DNA of 64,000 nucleotides from Pantoea deleyi (GCF_022647325.1 NZ_CP071405.1:2666001-2730000); one strand, 5' to 3'; shown: positions 28,763-39,407, numbered from the stretch's first letter. Numbers and translations are program-made. Notes: generated by a model from the letters alone, not told the origin.

Positions 28763-29161
28763 TGGGGTTAGCCGGTTTATTATTAATGAAAACAAGTGAA
28801 TATCAACCCATGTTTTTCAGTAAGCGCAAGAACGCCGTCACGGTCAGCGTTTCGCTTATCCGCAGATCGGCGGCTTCGGCGCCAATTTCTTTTTACAGCA
28901 CCGCAGGTTACTGGAAATGACGGAGTGCGATCCCGCCTGATTTTTTCGCCGGACGGGTGACGGGCTTTTACGCGTTTTTTCACTACTTTACGCCGAAGAG
29001 GGTCGCAGGGGGAAATGTTCTGCCCGGTGCGGGTAGTATCAGAGCGGCAGACGCAGACGGCCATGCCCGACTGCGAAAAGAGGAGAATGCTGAGGTGCAC
29101 GACCATGAGTCAGCCTGCACGGAGAACAGGCCCGGAAGCGTCAGGCCAGGCGGTTCAGCCG
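28763..29161. other. Gene-free gap between cynT-like gene and DUF4385 gene
   Basis: About 400 bp. Frames exist on both strands but none has a ribosome site, conserved motif or natural composition; the longest minus-strand one is Arg/Lys-rich in the manner of shadow frames. No RNA, terminator or mobile element was recognised. It should hold the cynT promoter and the gsi operon 3' end. Confidence 0.4.
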
Positions 29162-29617
29162 CTAGCCATACTGCTGCTGGTGCGCTTTCTTGCGGCGCAG
29201 GTAATCCTCATCCTCACGCAGTCTGTCCCAGTAGCCTTTGAAAATCGCCGCCGCCGCGGCCTTCTCTTCATTAATGCCGCGCGGCAGCTCCTTGCCGTCG
29301 GCATCATATTTTCGTCCCCCTTTATGGTTGCTGTAGCGGCGCGCACGGGTGTACCCCATCTGGATAAATTTGCGCGCCATATCCATGCCGACAAAATCAT
29401 CCTGACGCCGGTACGCCTCAAACAGCGCCATGATCTTTTCTGCCGACTCTTCAGCAATGGGGACCGTACGAAATCGCCAGTGCGGCAGGATTTCGCTCTT
29501 ATAGGGCTCGACCATCAGCACGCCCTGCTCGCCACGCCCGACCTGATAACGTTCGGGATGCTGGCGGAAGTCGATCGTGCTGAAGTCCTGGTCATAATCG
29601 AAAGGTTTTATCGTCAT
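29162..29617 (-). CDS. DUF4385 family protein
   Basis: A 151-aa soluble basic protein recognised as DUF4385 by [20 protein letters not shown] and [22 protein letters not shown]. No catalytic motif or membrane segment is visible; function unknown. Its start overlaps the gsiD stop by 4 bp, so it is translationally coupled to the glutathione importer operon as the last gene. E. coli gsiD is not followed by it. Confidence 0.8.
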   Translation of the reverse strand: MTIKPFDYDQDFSTIDFRQHPERYQVGRGEQGVLMVEPYKSEILPHWRFRTVPIAEESAEKIMALFEAYRRQDDFVGMDMARKFIQMGYTRARRYSNHKGGRKYDADGKELPRGINEEKAAAAAIFKGYWDRLREDEDYLRRKKAHQQQYG

Positions 29618-30519
29618 TGTTTCAGTTTAGGATCAAGCGCGTCGCGTAGCCCGTCGCCGAGTAAATTAAATGCCAGAACAGTGAGGAAGATCGCCAGGCT
29701 GGGGAAAATAGCGACGTGCGGGGCGATCACCATGTCAGCCCGCGCCTCGTTGAGCATCGCGCCCCACTCCGGCACAGGCGGCTGTGCGCCCAGGCCGAGA
29801 AACGACAGGCTGGCCGCCGTGATGATCGAGGTGCCGACCCGCATGGTGAAATAGACCACAATCGGCGAGACGGTGCCGGGCAGGATATGGCGCATCAGAA
29901 TGGTCCAGTCTGAGGCCCCGATGCTGCGGGCCGACTCGATATAGGTCTGATGCTTCAGCACCAGCGTATTGCCGCGCACCAGGCGGGCAAAGGCCGGGAT
30001 ACTGAAAATCGCGACCGCCACAATCACGTTGCTCATGCCGCTGCCCATGATTGCCACGACCGCAATCGCCAGCAGGATGCCGGGAAAGGCAAACAGCACG
30101 TCGCAGATGCGCATGGTGATGCGGTCCCACCAGCCTTCGTAATAACCTGCCAGCAGCCCGAACAGCGTACCAATCAGCGCGCCGATCACCACCGAGAAGA
30201 AACCGGCAATCAGGGATATCCGCGTGCCGACCAGCACCCGGCTGAAGATATCGCGCCCCAGCGAATCGACGCCAAACAGATGCATCAGCGACGGCCCCTC
30301 ATTGAGCCGGTCATAATCGAAGTAGTTCTCTGCATCGAACGGCGCAATCCAGGGCGCGATCACGGCCAGAACAATCAGCAGCAGCACAAAAGCGCCCGCC
30401 AGCATCGCCACCGGCTGACGCCTGAAGCGGCGCCAGAACTCACGCCACGGCGTACGCACCCCGTTCTCCGCGATAGACGGCATCGCTTTCAGTGCCGCTT
30501 CACGTCGCCAGTTTTTCAT
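29614..30519 (-). CDS. gsiD: Glutathione ABC transporter permease GsiD
   Basis: A 301-aa DppC-type permease with an N-terminal cytosolic stretch and six membrane segments, the OppC N-domain ([17 protein letters not shown]) and EAA loop [19 protein letters not shown]. With GsiC it forms the channel for glutathione import. The start overlaps the gsiC stop by 4 bp. Gene order gsiA-B-C-D matches E. coli. Confidence 0.95.
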   Translation of the reverse strand: MKNWRREAALKAMPSIAENGVRTPWREFWRRFRRQPVAMLAGAFVLLLIVLAVIAPWIAPFDAENYFDYDRLNEGPSLMHLFGVDSLGRDIFSRVLVGTRISLIAGFFSVVIGALIGTLFGLLAGYYEGWWDRITMRICDVLFAFPGILLAIAVVAIMGSGMSNVIVAVAIFSIPAFARLVRGNTLVLKHQTYIESARSIGASDWTILMRHILPGTVSPIVVYFTMRVGTSIITAASLSFLGLGAQPPVPEWGAMLNEARADMVIAPHVAIFPSLAIFLTVLAFNLLGDGLRDALDPKLKQ

Positions 30520-31445
30520 CGCGACTCCTTAAAGCGAATAGCGGGGTTAATCACCGCATAGAGCATGTCGACAAACAGATTGATCAGAATAAACTCCAGC
30601 GAAAAGAGCAGCACTTCGGCCTGAATCACCGGATAGTCGCGCATCGCCACCGAATCCACCAGCAGACGCCCCAGACCCGGCCAGTTAAACACCACTTCGA
30701 CGACGATCGAACCGCCCAGCAGAAAGCCGAACTGCAGCCCCATCATCGTCACCACCGGGATCATGGCGTTGCGCAGGCCATGTTTCACCACCACCAGCGA
30801 CTCCCGGACCCCTTTGGCCCGGGCGGTGCGCATATAATCTTCCTGCATCACCTCGACAAAGGCGGCGCGGGTGAAGCGCGCCATCACGGCCGCCACCGCT
30901 GCGCCTAAGGTAATGGAGGGCAGGATGTAATGCTGCCAGCTCTCCGCTCCGACCGTGGGCAGCCAGCCCAGCTCCACCGAAAAGACCTGCATCAGCAGCA
31001 TCCCCAGCGCAAAGGCGGGAAAGGAGATGCCCGATACCGCCAGCGTCATGCCCAGCCGATCGGGCCAGCGGTTACGCCAGACGGCGGAGACGATGCCGAT
31101 AGCCATGCCCAGGATCACGGCCCAGACCATGCTGGCCAGCGTCAGCCAGAGGGTAGGCATAAAGCGCGTGGCGATCTCGTCGGCGACCGGCCGCTTCGAG
31201 ACCATCGACTGACCGAAATCGCCCTGCAGCGCATTCAGCATAAAGTGCCCGAACTGCTGCGGCAGCGGCAGATCCAGCCCCAGCTCCTGACGCACCAGCG
31301 CCACCACCGAGGCATCCGCTTCCGGTCCGGCAATCAGCCGTGCCGGATCGCCCGGCAGCAGATGGACAAACAGGAACACCAGCATCGCCACAATCAGCAG
31401 CGTGGGGATCAGCCCCAGGAGCCGTTTGAGAAAATAGTTAAGCAT
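30516..31445 (-). CDS. gsiC: Glutathione ABC transporter permease GsiC
   Basis: A 309-aa DppB-type permease. The N-terminus [33 protein letters not shown] and [19 protein letters not shown] match E. coli GsiC (306 aa). Six membrane segments and the EAA loop ([21 protein letters not shown]) are visible. Overlaps gsiD by 4 bp. Confidence 0.95.
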   Translation of the reverse strand: MLNYFLKRLLGLIPTLLIVAMLVFLFVHLLPGDPARLIAGPEADASVVALVRQELGLDLPLPQQFGHFMLNALQGDFGQSMVSKRPVADEIATRFMPTLWLTLASMVWAVILGMAIGIVSAVWRNRWPDRLGMTLAVSGISFPAFALGMLLMQVFSVELGWLPTVGAESWQHYILPSITLGAAVAAVMARFTRAAFVEVMQEDYMRTARAKGVRESLVVVKHGLRNAMIPVVTMMGLQFGFLLGGSIVVEVVFNWPGLGRLLVDSVAMRDYPVIQAEVLLFSLEFILINLFVDMLYAVINPAIRFKESR

Positions 31446-31463
31446 GTAACATCCTGCAGCTGC

Positions 31464-31484
31464 GGCCAGCCGCGTGGGCTGGCC
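31464..31484 (-). other. Intercistronic hairpin between gsiB and gsiC
   Basis: An 8-bp stem GGCCAGCC/GGCTGGCC with a 5-nt loop lies just past the gsiB stop, without a T run. As in pot, it sits directly after the binding-protein gene and may stabilise that mRNA segment. Role inferred. Confidence 0.5.
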
Positions 31485-31491
31485 GGCTCCG

Positions 31492-33024
31492 TTACTTCAG
31501 AGTGGCCTCATCGAAATTGAATGAGGTATCGGGCATCACATAAAAACCGCTAAGGGTTTTGCTGTTGGCAGAAACCAGCTGTTCAACCACCAGCGGGATC
31601 CACGGATGGTCCTGCCAGATGGTGTCCTGTGCGTCTTTATAGAGGCGCGCTTTCTCTGCACGGTCGGTGGTCTTCAGCGCATCGGCCAGATCTTTATCAA
31701 CCTTTGGATTGCTGTAGAACGCGGTGTTGAAGATCGCCGGTGGCCAGGCCGCGGTGGCAAACAGCGGCGTCAGCGCCCAGTCCGCCTCACCGGTGGATGC
31801 AGACCAGCCGGTGTAGAACATCCGCACCCCGCTCTCTTTCTGACCTTTACCCTCGACTTCGGCGGCACGCTGACCCGCATCCATCGCCGTGACTTTCACC
31901 TTCACGCCAATCTGCGCCAGCTGCTGCTGCGTGAACTGCAGCACTTTCTGCGCGGTGCTGTGGTTGTGGGACGACCAGAGGGTGGTTTCAAAGCCGTTCG
32001 GATAACCTGCCTCTTTCAGCAGCGCCCGGGCTTTGGCCGGATCGTAGCTGATGGCCGGATAGGTCTGAGCAAAGTCGATGGCGGGCGGCACGATGCCGGT
32101 GGCGGGCGTGGCGTAACCTGAGAAGGCCACTTTCGCCAGCGCCTGACGGTTGATGGCATACTCCAGCGCTTCACGCACCTTTGGATTGTCGAACGGCTTC
32201 TGCGTTACGTTCAGGCTGATGTAGCGCTGCATAATGGACGGTGTGGTCACCACATCAAGCTTGCTGTTGCCCTCCAGACGTTTTGCCTGCTCATAGGGCA
32301 CCGGGAAAGCAAAGTTCGCCTCGCCGGTCTGCAGCATTGCGGCACGGGTGTTGTTGTCCACCACCGGACGCCAGGTAATGCTGTCCAGCTTCGGATAGCC
32401 CTTCTTCCAGTAGCCATCCCACTTCTTCACCTTAACGAAATCGGTCTGGTTCCAGGTGTCGAAAATAAACGGGCCGGTGCCGACCGGATGGAAACCGATC
32501 TCTTTGCCATATTTCTTCAGCGCGGTGGGCGAAATCATCGCCGCCGCCGGGTGCGCCAGGTTATTGATAAAGGCCGAGAATGGCGTCTTCAGCGTCACCT
32601 TCACGGTGGTGGGATCCATCACTTCCGTGCTGGCGATATTTTTAAACAGGTTATAGCGCTTGAGGTGATTGTCCGGGTTGCTGGCGCGGTCGAGGTTGAC
32701 CTTCACCGCCTCCGCATTGAAGTCGGTTCCATCCTGGAATTTCACGCCCGGGCGCAGTTTGATGGTGTAGGTCAGGCCATCCGGGCTGGCCTCATAACTT
32801 TCTGCCAGCACATTGGTCAGCTTCATCGCTTTATCGAAGCCAAACAGCCCCTGATAGAAAGATTTCGCCACCGCCTGCGACAGCGTGTCGTTGGCATCGT
32901 AGGGGTCGAGAGTGGTGAAGCTGGAGGCGACAGCAATCACCGCATCCTGTGCTGCCCAGGCTGGCAGGGTCATCGCGCTCAGCACGCCTGCCGCCACTAC
33001 CCCTTTACGCATCGTCATCTGCAT
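31492..33024 (-). CDS. gsiB: Glutathione-binding periplasmic protein GsiB
   Basis: A 510-aa SBP_bac_5 (peptide-type) binding protein with a signal peptide ending PAWA-AQD. Family stretches: [25 protein letters not shown] and the C-terminal [17 protein letters not shown]. coli GsiB is 512 aa. Start MQMTMRKG has AGGAG 7 nt upstream; the longer frame to 33075 is rejected. Delivers glutathione to GsiCD. Confidence 0.95.
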   Translation of the reverse strand: MQMTMRKGVVAAGVLSAMTLPAWAAQDAVIAVASSFTTLDPYDANDTLSQAVAKSFYQGLFGFDKAMKLTNVLAESYEASPDGLTYTIKLRPGVKFQDGTDFNAEAVKVNLDRASNPDNHLKRYNLFKNIASTEVMDPTTVKVTLKTPFSAFINNLAHPAAAMISPTALKKYGKEIGFHPVGTGPFIFDTWNQTDFVKVKKWDGYWKKGYPKLDSITWRPVVDNNTRAAMLQTGEANFAFPVPYEQAKRLEGNSKLDVVTTPSIMQRYISLNVTQKPFDNPKVREALEYAINRQALAKVAFSGYATPATGIVPPAIDFAQTYPAISYDPAKARALLKEAGYPNGFETTLWSSHNHSTAQKVLQFTQQQLAQIGVKVKVTAMDAGQRAAEVEGKGQKESGVRMFYTGWSASTGEADWALTPLFATAAWPPAIFNTAFYSNPKVDKDLADALKTTDRAEKARLYKDAQDTIWQDHPWIPLVVEQLVSANSKTLSGFYVMPDTSFNFDEATLK

Positions 33025-33078
33025 CTTGTTCTCCTGTAATCCCTGTCGGGTTGGTCGCCGGGGCGACATCGTCACTGT

Positions 33079-34935
33079 TCAGGTCGCGCTGATCACATGG
33101 CGGGCGACGAAATGGCCCGGAGCCACCTCCATCAGCGGCGCCACTTCAGGTTCATCCCCTAAGGCATGGATCGGGCTGGGGATCTCATCGACCAGTAAGG
33201 CTCGTTCACGACGCCGGTGAGCCGGATCGGCTACCGGCACTGCCGCCATGAGTTTTCGGGTATAGGGGTGCTGAGGCCGCTCAAACACCGCCTGACGCGG
33301 TCCCATCTCGACAATCTGACCGAGATACATTACCGCCACGCGATGGCTGATACGCTCCACCACCGCCATATCGTGAGAAATAAACAGGAAGGCGATGCCC
33401 AGCTCGCGCTGCAAATCGAGCATCAGATTAATAATCTGCGCCTGAATTGACACATCCAGCGCGGAAACGGACTCGTCGGCGATCACCACTTTGGGGTTCA
33501 GCGCCAGCGCGCGGGCAATACAGATACGCTGGCGCTGTCCGCCGGAGAATTCATGCGGGTAGCGCTGAGCATGTTCCGGCAGCAGTCCGACCTTCTCCAG
33601 CAGCGCGGCGACGCGCTGTTCGGCCTCGCGGCGCGGCATCACCTTGTGTACCAGCAGCGGCTCCATGATCGAGAAGCCCACCGTGAGCCGGGGATCGAGC
33701 GAGGCGTAGGGATCCTGAAAGATAAACTGGATGTCGCGTCGCAGGTGCGCCAGCGCCGCGCCCGAGAGATGATCGATCCGCTGTCCATCGAACGTCAGGG
33801 TGCCGCCCTGGCTGGCCACCAGTTTCAGCAGCGAACGTCCGGTGGTCGATTTGCCACAGCCTGACTCCCCCACCAGCGCCAGCGTCTCACCGGCATAGAG
33901 ATCGAAACTGACCTTCTCCACGGCGTGTACCCGGCTTTTCACGCGGTTCAGCAGGCCGCCACGAATATCAAAGCGGGTCACCAGATCGCGCACCTGCAGA
34001 ATGGGTGGCTGCAGGCGACGGACCGTGTCCTGAGGGATGTCATCCGGTGCGTCGCTGTTCAGCAACGGGAATCTGGCTGGCAGAGGCTGGCCCTGCATCG
34101 CGCCAAGTTTTGGCACCGCCGCCAGCAGCGCCTGAGTGTAGGGCTGCTGCGGGGCGCTGAACAGTTCGGCGACCGGGGCACTCTCGACCACGTCGCCGCG
34201 ATACATCACCTGCACCCGGTCGGCCATTTCGGCCACCACGCCCATGTCGTGCGTGATGAAAATCACGCCCATCTGCATCTCTTTCTGCAGCACGCGGATA
34301 AGCTGCAGAATCTGCGCCTGAATCGTGACGTCGAGCGCGGTTGTCGGCTCATCGGCAATCAGCAGCGCCGGTTTGCAGCAGAGTGCCATCGCGATCATCA
34401 CGCGCTGGCGCATTCCGCCCGACAGCTGATGCGGAAAACGGGACAAGACACGCTGCGCGTCGGGAATACGCACCAGATCCAGCATCCGGCGCGCCTCGGC
34501 CAGTGCCCCGGCGTGACTCAGCCCCTGATGCAGCCGGATCGATTCGGCGATCTGCTCGCCCACAGAGAAGACCGGATTCAGCGAGGTCATCGGTTCCTGA
34601 AAGATCATCGCCATGTCTGCGCCGCGTACCCGCCGCATCTGAGCGCTGGAGGCCCGCATCAGATCCAGCACCTCGCCGTTACGACGCCGCAACTGTACCT
34701 CACCGCTGACGCTTCCACCCGCCTGCTCAATCAGCCGCATCAGCGCCAGCGACGTAACCGATTTGCCGGAACCGGACTCCCCGACCAGCGCCAGGGTTTC
34801 ACCGCGAAACAGATCGAGTGACAGATGACGCACCGCGTCCGTCACGGTGTCTTCGTGCCGGAAACGCACACTGAGATCGCGCACCGCCAGCACCTGATTC
34901 GGGGCCAGCGGCGGTAACGTTTGCCTGTCGCTCAT
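33079..34935 (-). CDS. gsiA: Glutathione ABC transporter ATP-binding protein GsiA
   Basis: A 618-aa tandem ABC ATPase: two complete nucleotide-binding domains in one chain. Domain 1 has [16 protein letters not shown] and [12 protein letters not shown]; domain 2 has [16 protein letters not shown] and [12 protein letters not shown]. Each ends in an oligopeptide-transporter C-terminal segment. E. coli GsiA is 623 aa. Lies 9 bp after iaaA. Confidence 0.96.
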   Translation of the reverse strand: MSDRQTLPPLAPNQVLAVRDLSVRFRHEDTVTDAVRHLSLDLFRGETLALVGESGSGKSVTSLALMRLIEQAGGSVSGEVQLRRRNGEVLDLMRASSAQMRRVRGADMAMIFQEPMTSLNPVFSVGEQIAESIRLHQGLSHAGALAEARRMLDLVRIPDAQRVLSRFPHQLSGGMRQRVMIAMALCCKPALLIADEPTTALDVTIQAQILQLIRVLQKEMQMGVIFITHDMGVVAEMADRVQVMYRGDVVESAPVAELFSAPQQPYTQALLAAVPKLGAMQGQPLPARFPLLNSDAPDDIPQDTVRRLQPPILQVRDLVTRFDIRGGLLNRVKSRVHAVEKVSFDLYAGETLALVGESGCGKSTTGRSLLKLVASQGGTLTFDGQRIDHLSGAALAHLRRDIQFIFQDPYASLDPRLTVGFSIMEPLLVHKVMPRREAEQRVAALLEKVGLLPEHAQRYPHEFSGGQRQRICIARALALNPKVVIADESVSALDVSIQAQIINLMLDLQRELGIAFLFISHDMAVVERISHRVAVMYLGQIVEMGPRQAVFERPQHPYTRKLMAAVPVADPAHRRRERALLVDEIPSPIHALGDEPEVAPLMEVAPGHFVARHVISAT

Positions 34936-34944
34936 CTCAGCTCC

Positions 34945-35904
34945 TTAATTTTCGCGATAGATAGCGACGTCCGCCGCTTCACCGACCCGCGCCACGGCCC
35001 GGTACATGCCTTCGCTGTTGAACGGCAGCGCCACATTGCCTGCGCGGTCCACGGCGATCAGTCCGCCGCTGCCGCCCAGTTCCAGCACGCTGTCATGAAT
35101 GACATTGACGCTGGCCTGCTGCAGCGAGCGCCCGGCGTAGCGCATCTGTGCGGCGACATCGTAGGCCGCCAGCGTCCGCATAAAGACTTCGCCCGTGCCG
35201 GTGCAGGAGACAGCCACGCTGTCGTTGCTGGCATAGCAGCCCGCCCCCGGCAGCGGCGAGTCGCCGACCCGTCCGGCCTGCTTATTGGTCATCCCGCCCG
35301 TCGAGGTGGCTGCGGCAAGATTGCCTGCCTGGTCCAGCGCCACCGCGCCGACCGTGCCAAACTTGCGGTCCGGATCGAGCGGGTCATCACTGTGCGCAGC
35401 GCCATCATGGTCCAGCACTGCGGCATCGCTGTTCAGAGCGCGCTGCAGCTGCTCCCACCGCACCGGCGTCGAGAAAAAGTCAGCCGCCACCGGCTCCAGC
35501 CCCTGCGCCAGGGCAAACTGCTCAGCGCCTTCGCCGATAAACAGCACATGCTCGCTGTGTTCCAGCACCGCGCGCGCCGCCAGCACCGGGTTACGCACCC
35601 GCGTGACGCCCGCGACCGCGCCCGCGTTCTGCGTCCGGCCATCCATCACACAGGCATCCAGTTCATGCGTGCCCTGATGCGTGAACACCGCGCCTTTTCC
35701 GGCGTTGAACAGCGGGCACTCTTCGAGCAGACGCACCGCCTCCGTCACCGCATCCAGGGCGCTGCCACCCTGCGCCAGAATCTGCTGACCCTGCGTGACG
35801 ATATCGTGTAACGCCTGGCGAAATGCCTGCTCCTTTTCGGCGCTCATCGCTGAGCGCGTGATGGCACCTGCGCCCCCATGAATGGCGATCACTGCATTGA
35901 CCAT
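34945..35904 (-). CDS. iaaA: Isoaspartyl peptidase / L-asparaginase IaaA
   Basis: A 319-aa Ntn-hydrolase precursor that autocleaves before T184 (in KFGTVGAVAL) into alpha and beta subunits and hydrolyses beta-aspartyl peptides. IAIHGGAGAI at the N-terminus, STGGMTNK and ALGG-like ELGGSGGLIA match E. coli IaaA. First gene of iaaA-gsiABCD; pairing suggests use of imported peptides as nitrogen and sulfur sources. Divergent from moeA. Confidence 0.94.
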   Translation of the reverse strand: MVNAVIAIHGGAGAITRSAMSAEKEQAFRQALHDIVTQGQQILAQGGSALDAVTEAVRLLEECPLFNAGKGAVFTHQGTHELDACVMDGRTQNAGAVAGVTRVRNPVLAARAVLEHSEHVLFIGEGAEQFALAQGLEPVAADFFSTPVRWEQLQRALNSDAAVLDHDGAAHSDDPLDPDRKFGTVGAVALDQAGNLAAATSTGGMTNKQAGRVGDSPLPGAGCYASNDSVAVSCTGTGEVFMRTLAAYDVAAQMRYAGRSLQQASVNVIHDSVLELGGSGGLIAVDRAGNVALPFNSEGMYRAVARVGEAADVAIYREN

Positions 35905-36159
35905 AAGGCTCTGTCCTGTGGTTGCATCCGGACGAAAAACACTGATTTAAAATGAGTTTCATCTTTTTTGGGTGGATTTTGACTATAGGAAGCCTGCTAA
36001 GTGTTGTAAAGCGGAAACTGTTCCTGTGGTTATAACCTTTTCTTAGTACCCCGATTACTTTTGCCATAACAACAGCGGCATCGGGCCGACACCGATGTGA
36101 CTCAGCGGCCAATTCCCACCATAATAGGCAGCATCTGAAACCACCAGGCTGGACTGTTC

Positions 36160-37395
36160 ATGGAAAGTTTTACCGCAGGTTTAATCTCCCTTGAGGAAGC
36201 GCAACAAAAAATGCTGTCACAGCTGACGCCCATCACCGACTCGCTCAGCGTGACGCTGGCCGAGGCGGCTGGCCGTATTACTGCCCGCGCCGTGACCTCC
36301 CCGATCGCTGTGCCGCCCTTTGATAACTCCGCGATGGATGGCTACGCCGTCCGGCTGGCCGACGCCAGCCGCGGGCAGCCGCTGCCCGTGGCGGGAAAAG
36401 CTTTTGCCGGTGCCCCCTTCCGCGGTGAATGGCCAGCGGGCAGCGTGATCCGCATCATGACCGGCGCGCCGGTTCCCGCAGGCTGTGAAGCGGTGGTGAT
36501 GCAGGAGCAGACCGAAACCCAGGGTGACGCGATTGTGATTACCGCCCCGGTGCGTCCAGGGCAGAATATCCGCCTGACGGGCGACGATATTCAGCCCGGC
36601 AACGTGGTGCTGGCCGCGGGAACGCGCCTGGGTGCGGCAGAGCTGCCGCTGCTCGCCTCGCTCGGCATCGCGCAGGTCAGCGTGCTGCGAAAACTGCGGG
36701 TCGCCATTTTCTCCACCGGTGATGAACTCCGGCCAGTCGGCGAGCCGCTGGCGGAAGGCGAGATCTACGACACCAATCGTTTTGCGGTGTCGCTGATGCT
36801 GCAGAAGCTGGGCTGCGAAGTGATCGACATGGGCATCATCAAAGACGATCCCGCCGCGCTGCGTGCCGCGTTCAGTGAGGCGGATCGGCAGGCGGATGTG
36901 GTGATCAGCACCGGCGGCGTCTCCGTCGGCGAAGCGGATTTCACCAAAAGTATGCTGGAAGAGCTGGGCGCGATCAGCTTCTGGAAGCTGGCGATCAAAC
37001 CCGGCAAGCCTTTTGCCTTTGGCCGTCTCAGCAGTAGCTGGTTCTGCGGTCTTCCGGGCAATCCGGTCTCTGCCGCCGTCACCTTCTATCAGCTGGTGCA
37101 GCCGCTGCTTGCCACCCTCACCGGCCAGCAGAAACCGGCTCTGCCGCCGCGTCAGAAAGTGCGCTGTGCCTCGCGCCTGAAAAAGTCACCGGGCCGGCTC
37201 GACTTCCAGCGCGGTATCCTGCGGCAGAACGCCCAGGGTGAACTGGAGGTGGAAACTACCGGAATGCAGGGCTCCCACGTCTTCAGCTCTTTCGCTCAGG
37301 CTAACTGCTTTATTGTGCTGGAACGGGATCGCGGCAACGTGGAACCGGGCGAGTGGGTGGAAGTAGAACCCTTTAACACCCTGCTGGAGGCGTAA
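36160..37395 (+). CDS. moeA: Molybdopterin molybdenumtransferase MoeA
   Basis: A 411-aa enzyme inserting molybdate into adenylated molybdopterin to form Moco. The four-domain order is seen: N-terminal domain with [14 protein letters not shown], beta domain with [17 protein letters not shown], MoCF domain with STGDELRP and [12 protein letters not shown], and a C-terminal beta domain. Length equals E. coli MoeA. Its TAA directly abuts the moeB ATG. Confidence 0.96.
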   Translation: MESFTAGLISLEEAQQKMLSQLTPITDSLSVTLAEAAGRITARAVTSPIAVPPFDNSAMDGYAVRLADASRGQPLPVAGKAFAGAPFRGEWPAGSVIRIMTGAPVPAGCEAVVMQEQTETQGDAIVITAPVRPGQNIRLTGDDIQPGNVVLAAGTRLGAAELPLLASLGIAQVSVLRKLRVAIFSTGDELRPVGEPLAEGEIYDTNRFAVSLMLQKLGCEVIDMGIIKDDPAALRAAFSEADRQADVVISTGGVSVGEADFTKSMLEELGAISFWKLAIKPGKPFAFGRLSSSWFCGLPGNPVSAAVTFYQLVQPLLATLTGQQKPALPPRQKVRCASRLKKSPGRLDFQRGILRQNAQGELEVETTGMQGSHVFSSFAQANCFIVLERDRGNVEPGEWVEVEPFNTLLEA

Positions 37396-38166
37396 ATGCT
37401 GCCCGAACTCAGCGATGAGGAGATGCTGCGCTACAACCGGCAGATTGTCCTGCGCGGCTTCGATTTTGACGGACAGGAGCGGCTGAAGGCGAGTCAGGCG
37501 CTCGTCGTCGGGCTGGGCGGACTGGGCTGCGCCGCTGCGCCCTACCTGGCGGCGGCCGGTGTCGGCAGCCTGACGCTGCTCGACTTTGACACCGTTTCGC
37601 ACTCTAACCTGCAGCGACAGATCCTGCATTATGATGCAGATATTGGCCGTGACAAAGTGGCGTCAGCCGCGCAGAGTCTGGCCGCCATTAACCCCCACTG
37701 CCAGCTCCATCCGGTCAACGGGCAGCTGGACGATGCGGCCCTGCTGGCGTTGATTGCGCGGCAGCAGGTGGTGCTGGACTGCACCGATAACGTTGCGGTG
37801 CGCGAGCAGCTAAACCGGCTCTGTCGCCAGCAGCGGGTCCCGCTGGTCTCCGGTGCGGCGATACGGATGGAAGGCCAGATCAGCGTATTCAACTGGCAAC
37901 CCGGCACGCCCTGCTATCGCTGCATCAGTCGCCTGTTCGGCGAGCAGACCCTGAGCTGCGTGGAAGCGGGCGTCATGGCTCCGCTGGTTGGCGTGATCGG
38001 CGCGATGCAGGCGATGGAGGCGATTAAAGTGCTGACCGCCTTTGGCTCGCCTGCCACCAGCCGGTTGCTGATGTACGATGCCATGAGCGCGGAGTTCCGC
38101 AGCATGAAGGTGGCGCAGGACCCGCACTGTGAAGTGTGTGGCGATGGGGCTGAACATCAGCGCTGA
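37396..38166 (+). CDS. moeB: Molybdopterin-synthase adenylyltransferase MoeB
   Basis: A 256-aa E1-like enzyme that adenylates the C-terminus of MoaD. The nucleotide loop is VVGLGGLGC, with DFDTVSHSNLQRQ, and two Cys pairs for structural zinc (CYRC and CEVC). C-terminal tail is slightly longer than E. coli MoeB (249 aa). It overlaps no gene downstream; a 1.3-kb repeat array starts 30 bp after the stop. Confidence 0.95.
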   Translation: MLPELSDEEMLRYNRQIVLRGFDFDGQERLKASQALVVGLGGLGCAAAPYLAAAGVGSLTLLDFDTVSHSNLQRQILHYDADIGRDKVASAAQSLAAINPHCQLHPVNGQLDDAALLALIARQQVVLDCTDNVAVREQLNRLCRQQRVPLVSGAAIRMEGQISVFNWQPGTPCYRCISRLFGEQTLSCVEAGVMAPLVGVIGAMQAMEAIKVLTAFGSPATSRLLMYDAMSAEFRSMKVAQDPHCEVCGDGAEHQR

Positions 38167-38265
38167 CCACGCGGTTCAAAGCGATGAGCGAAGCTAAAAA
38201 GCCTCGCAGGCCAGGGATGGCCCGCGCTGAGCCTGCCCGGGATGACGTTCCTGCGTCTTTGCGGA

Positions 38266-38404
38266 AGGCGTATGCTTCCTGAAGCCAGTGCTGTACCCAC
38301 AGACCTGATCCAACCCAGCAGCCTGTTAAAGCGCAGCCCGCACGCCCTCTTTCCGTCATTTCATCCAGCCAGCTCAATGTCCAGAGCAGAGGAAGCATAC
38401 GCCT
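38266..38404. repeat. Array unit 1, core X
   Basis: Left arm 38266-38279 and right arm 38391-38404, fully complementary over 14 bp. A further 6-bp pairing CTTTGC (38257-38262) with GCAAAG (38408-38413) lies outside a symmetric GGA/GGA internal loop. Nearly identical to unit 5. Confidence 0.85.
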
Positions 38405-38416
38405 GGAGCAAAGCAT

Positions 38417-38438
38417 CGCGGGCCAGGGATGGCCCGCG
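38417..38438. repeat. Linker hairpin of the array (first complete example)
   Basis: CGCGGGCC-AGGGAT-GGCCCGCG: an 8-bp stem with a hexaloop. The same loop sequence recurs in a second, shorter GCC-AGGGAT-GGC hairpin at 38448-38459. Units 2 and 5 are followed by a short linker with only one copy. Confidence 0.75.
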
Positions 38439-38477
38439 CTGAGCCTGCCAGGGATGGCGTTCCTGCGTCTTTGCGGA

Positions 38478-38616
38478 AGGCGTATGCTTCCTGAAGCCTG
38501 TGCTGCACCCACAGACCTGATCCAACCCAGCAGCCTGTTAAAGCGCAGCCCGCTCGCCCTCTTTCCGTCAGTTCATCCAGCCAGCTCAATCTCCAGAGCG
38601 AAGGAAGCATACGCCT
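38478..38616. repeat. Array unit 2, core X
   Basis: Left arm 38478-38491, right arm 38603-38616, fully complementary. Core is a slightly diverged form of X (ctgcaccc instead of ctgtaccc). Followed by a short linker. Confidence 0.85.
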
Positions 38617-38664
38617 GGAGCAAAGCCTCGCGGGCCAGGGATGGGGTTCCTGCGTCTTTGCGGA

Positions 38665-38800
38665 AGGCGTAAGCTTCCTGAAGCCTGCACAGAATATTCA
38701 GGCCCGGCCAGACTACCTGTCCTGAACCGCAGCCCGCTCGCCCTCTTTCCGTCAGTTCATCCAGCCAGCTCAATGTCCAGAGCGTAGGGAGCTTACGCCT
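38665..38800. repeat. Array unit 3, core Y, co-varied arms
   Basis: Left arm 38665-38678 reads AGGCGTAAGCTTCC and right arm 38787-38800 GGGAGCTTACGCCT. Relative to all other units both arms carry a matching change (T to A on the left, A to T on the right), so pairing at that position is kept; one G-T-type pair is present near the loop side, as in the other Y units. Confidence 0.85.
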
Positions 38801-38873
38801 GGAGCAAAGCCTCGCAGGCCAGGGATGGCCCGCGCTGAGCCCGCCAGGGATGGCGTCCCTGCGTCTTTGCGGA

Positions 38874-39010
38874 AGGCGTATGCTTCCTGAAGCCTGCACA
38901 GAATATTCAGGCCCGGCCAGACTACCTGTCCTGAACCGCAGCCCGCACCGCCCTCTTTCCGTCAGTTCATCCAGCCAGCTCAATGTCCAGAGCGAAGGGA
39001 GCATACGCCT
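38874..39010. repeat. Array unit 4, core Y
   Basis: Left arm 38874-38887, right arm 38997-39010 (GGGAGCATACGCCT). Followed by a long linker. Confidence 0.85.
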
Positions 39011-39083
39011 GGAGCAAAGCATCGCGGGCCAGGGATGGCCCGCGCTGAGCCTGCCAGGGATGGCGCCCCTGCGTCTTTGCGGA

Positions 39084-39222
39084 AGGCGTATGCTTCCTGA
39101 AGCCAGTGCTGTACCCACAGACCTGATCCAACCCAGCAGCCTGTTAAAGCGCAGCCCGCACGCCCTCTTTCCGTCATTTCATCCAGCCAGCTCAATGTCC
39201 AGAGCAGAGGAAGCATACGCCT
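39084..39222. repeat. Array unit 5, core X
   Basis: Left arm 39084-39097, right arm 39209-39222. The core repeats unit 1 including its private variants (agtgctgtaccc, cgtcatttcatcc, agcagagg), so the two were copied from one another recently. Followed by a short linker. Confidence 0.85.
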
Positions 39223-39270
39223 GGAGCAAAGCATCGCGGGCCAGGGATGGCGCCCCTGCGTCTTTGCGGA

Positions 39271-39407
39271 AGGCGTATGCTTCCTGAAGCCTGCACAGAA
39301 TATTCAGGCCAGGCCAGACTACCTGTCCTGAACCGCAGGCCGCACCGCCCTCTTTCCGTCAGTTCTCCCAGCCAGATCAATGTCCAGAGCGAAGGGAGCA
39401 TACGCCT
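39271..39407. repeat. Array unit 6, core Y
   Basis: Left arm 39271-39284, right arm 39394-39407. Followed by a long linker and a solitary left arm at 39481-39494 that lacks a core and right arm and marks the array end. Confidence 0.85.

Noticed and set aside
28783..29241. Small frames on both strands between cynT and the DUF4385 gene
   Set aside because: No ribosome site, motifs or plausible composition.
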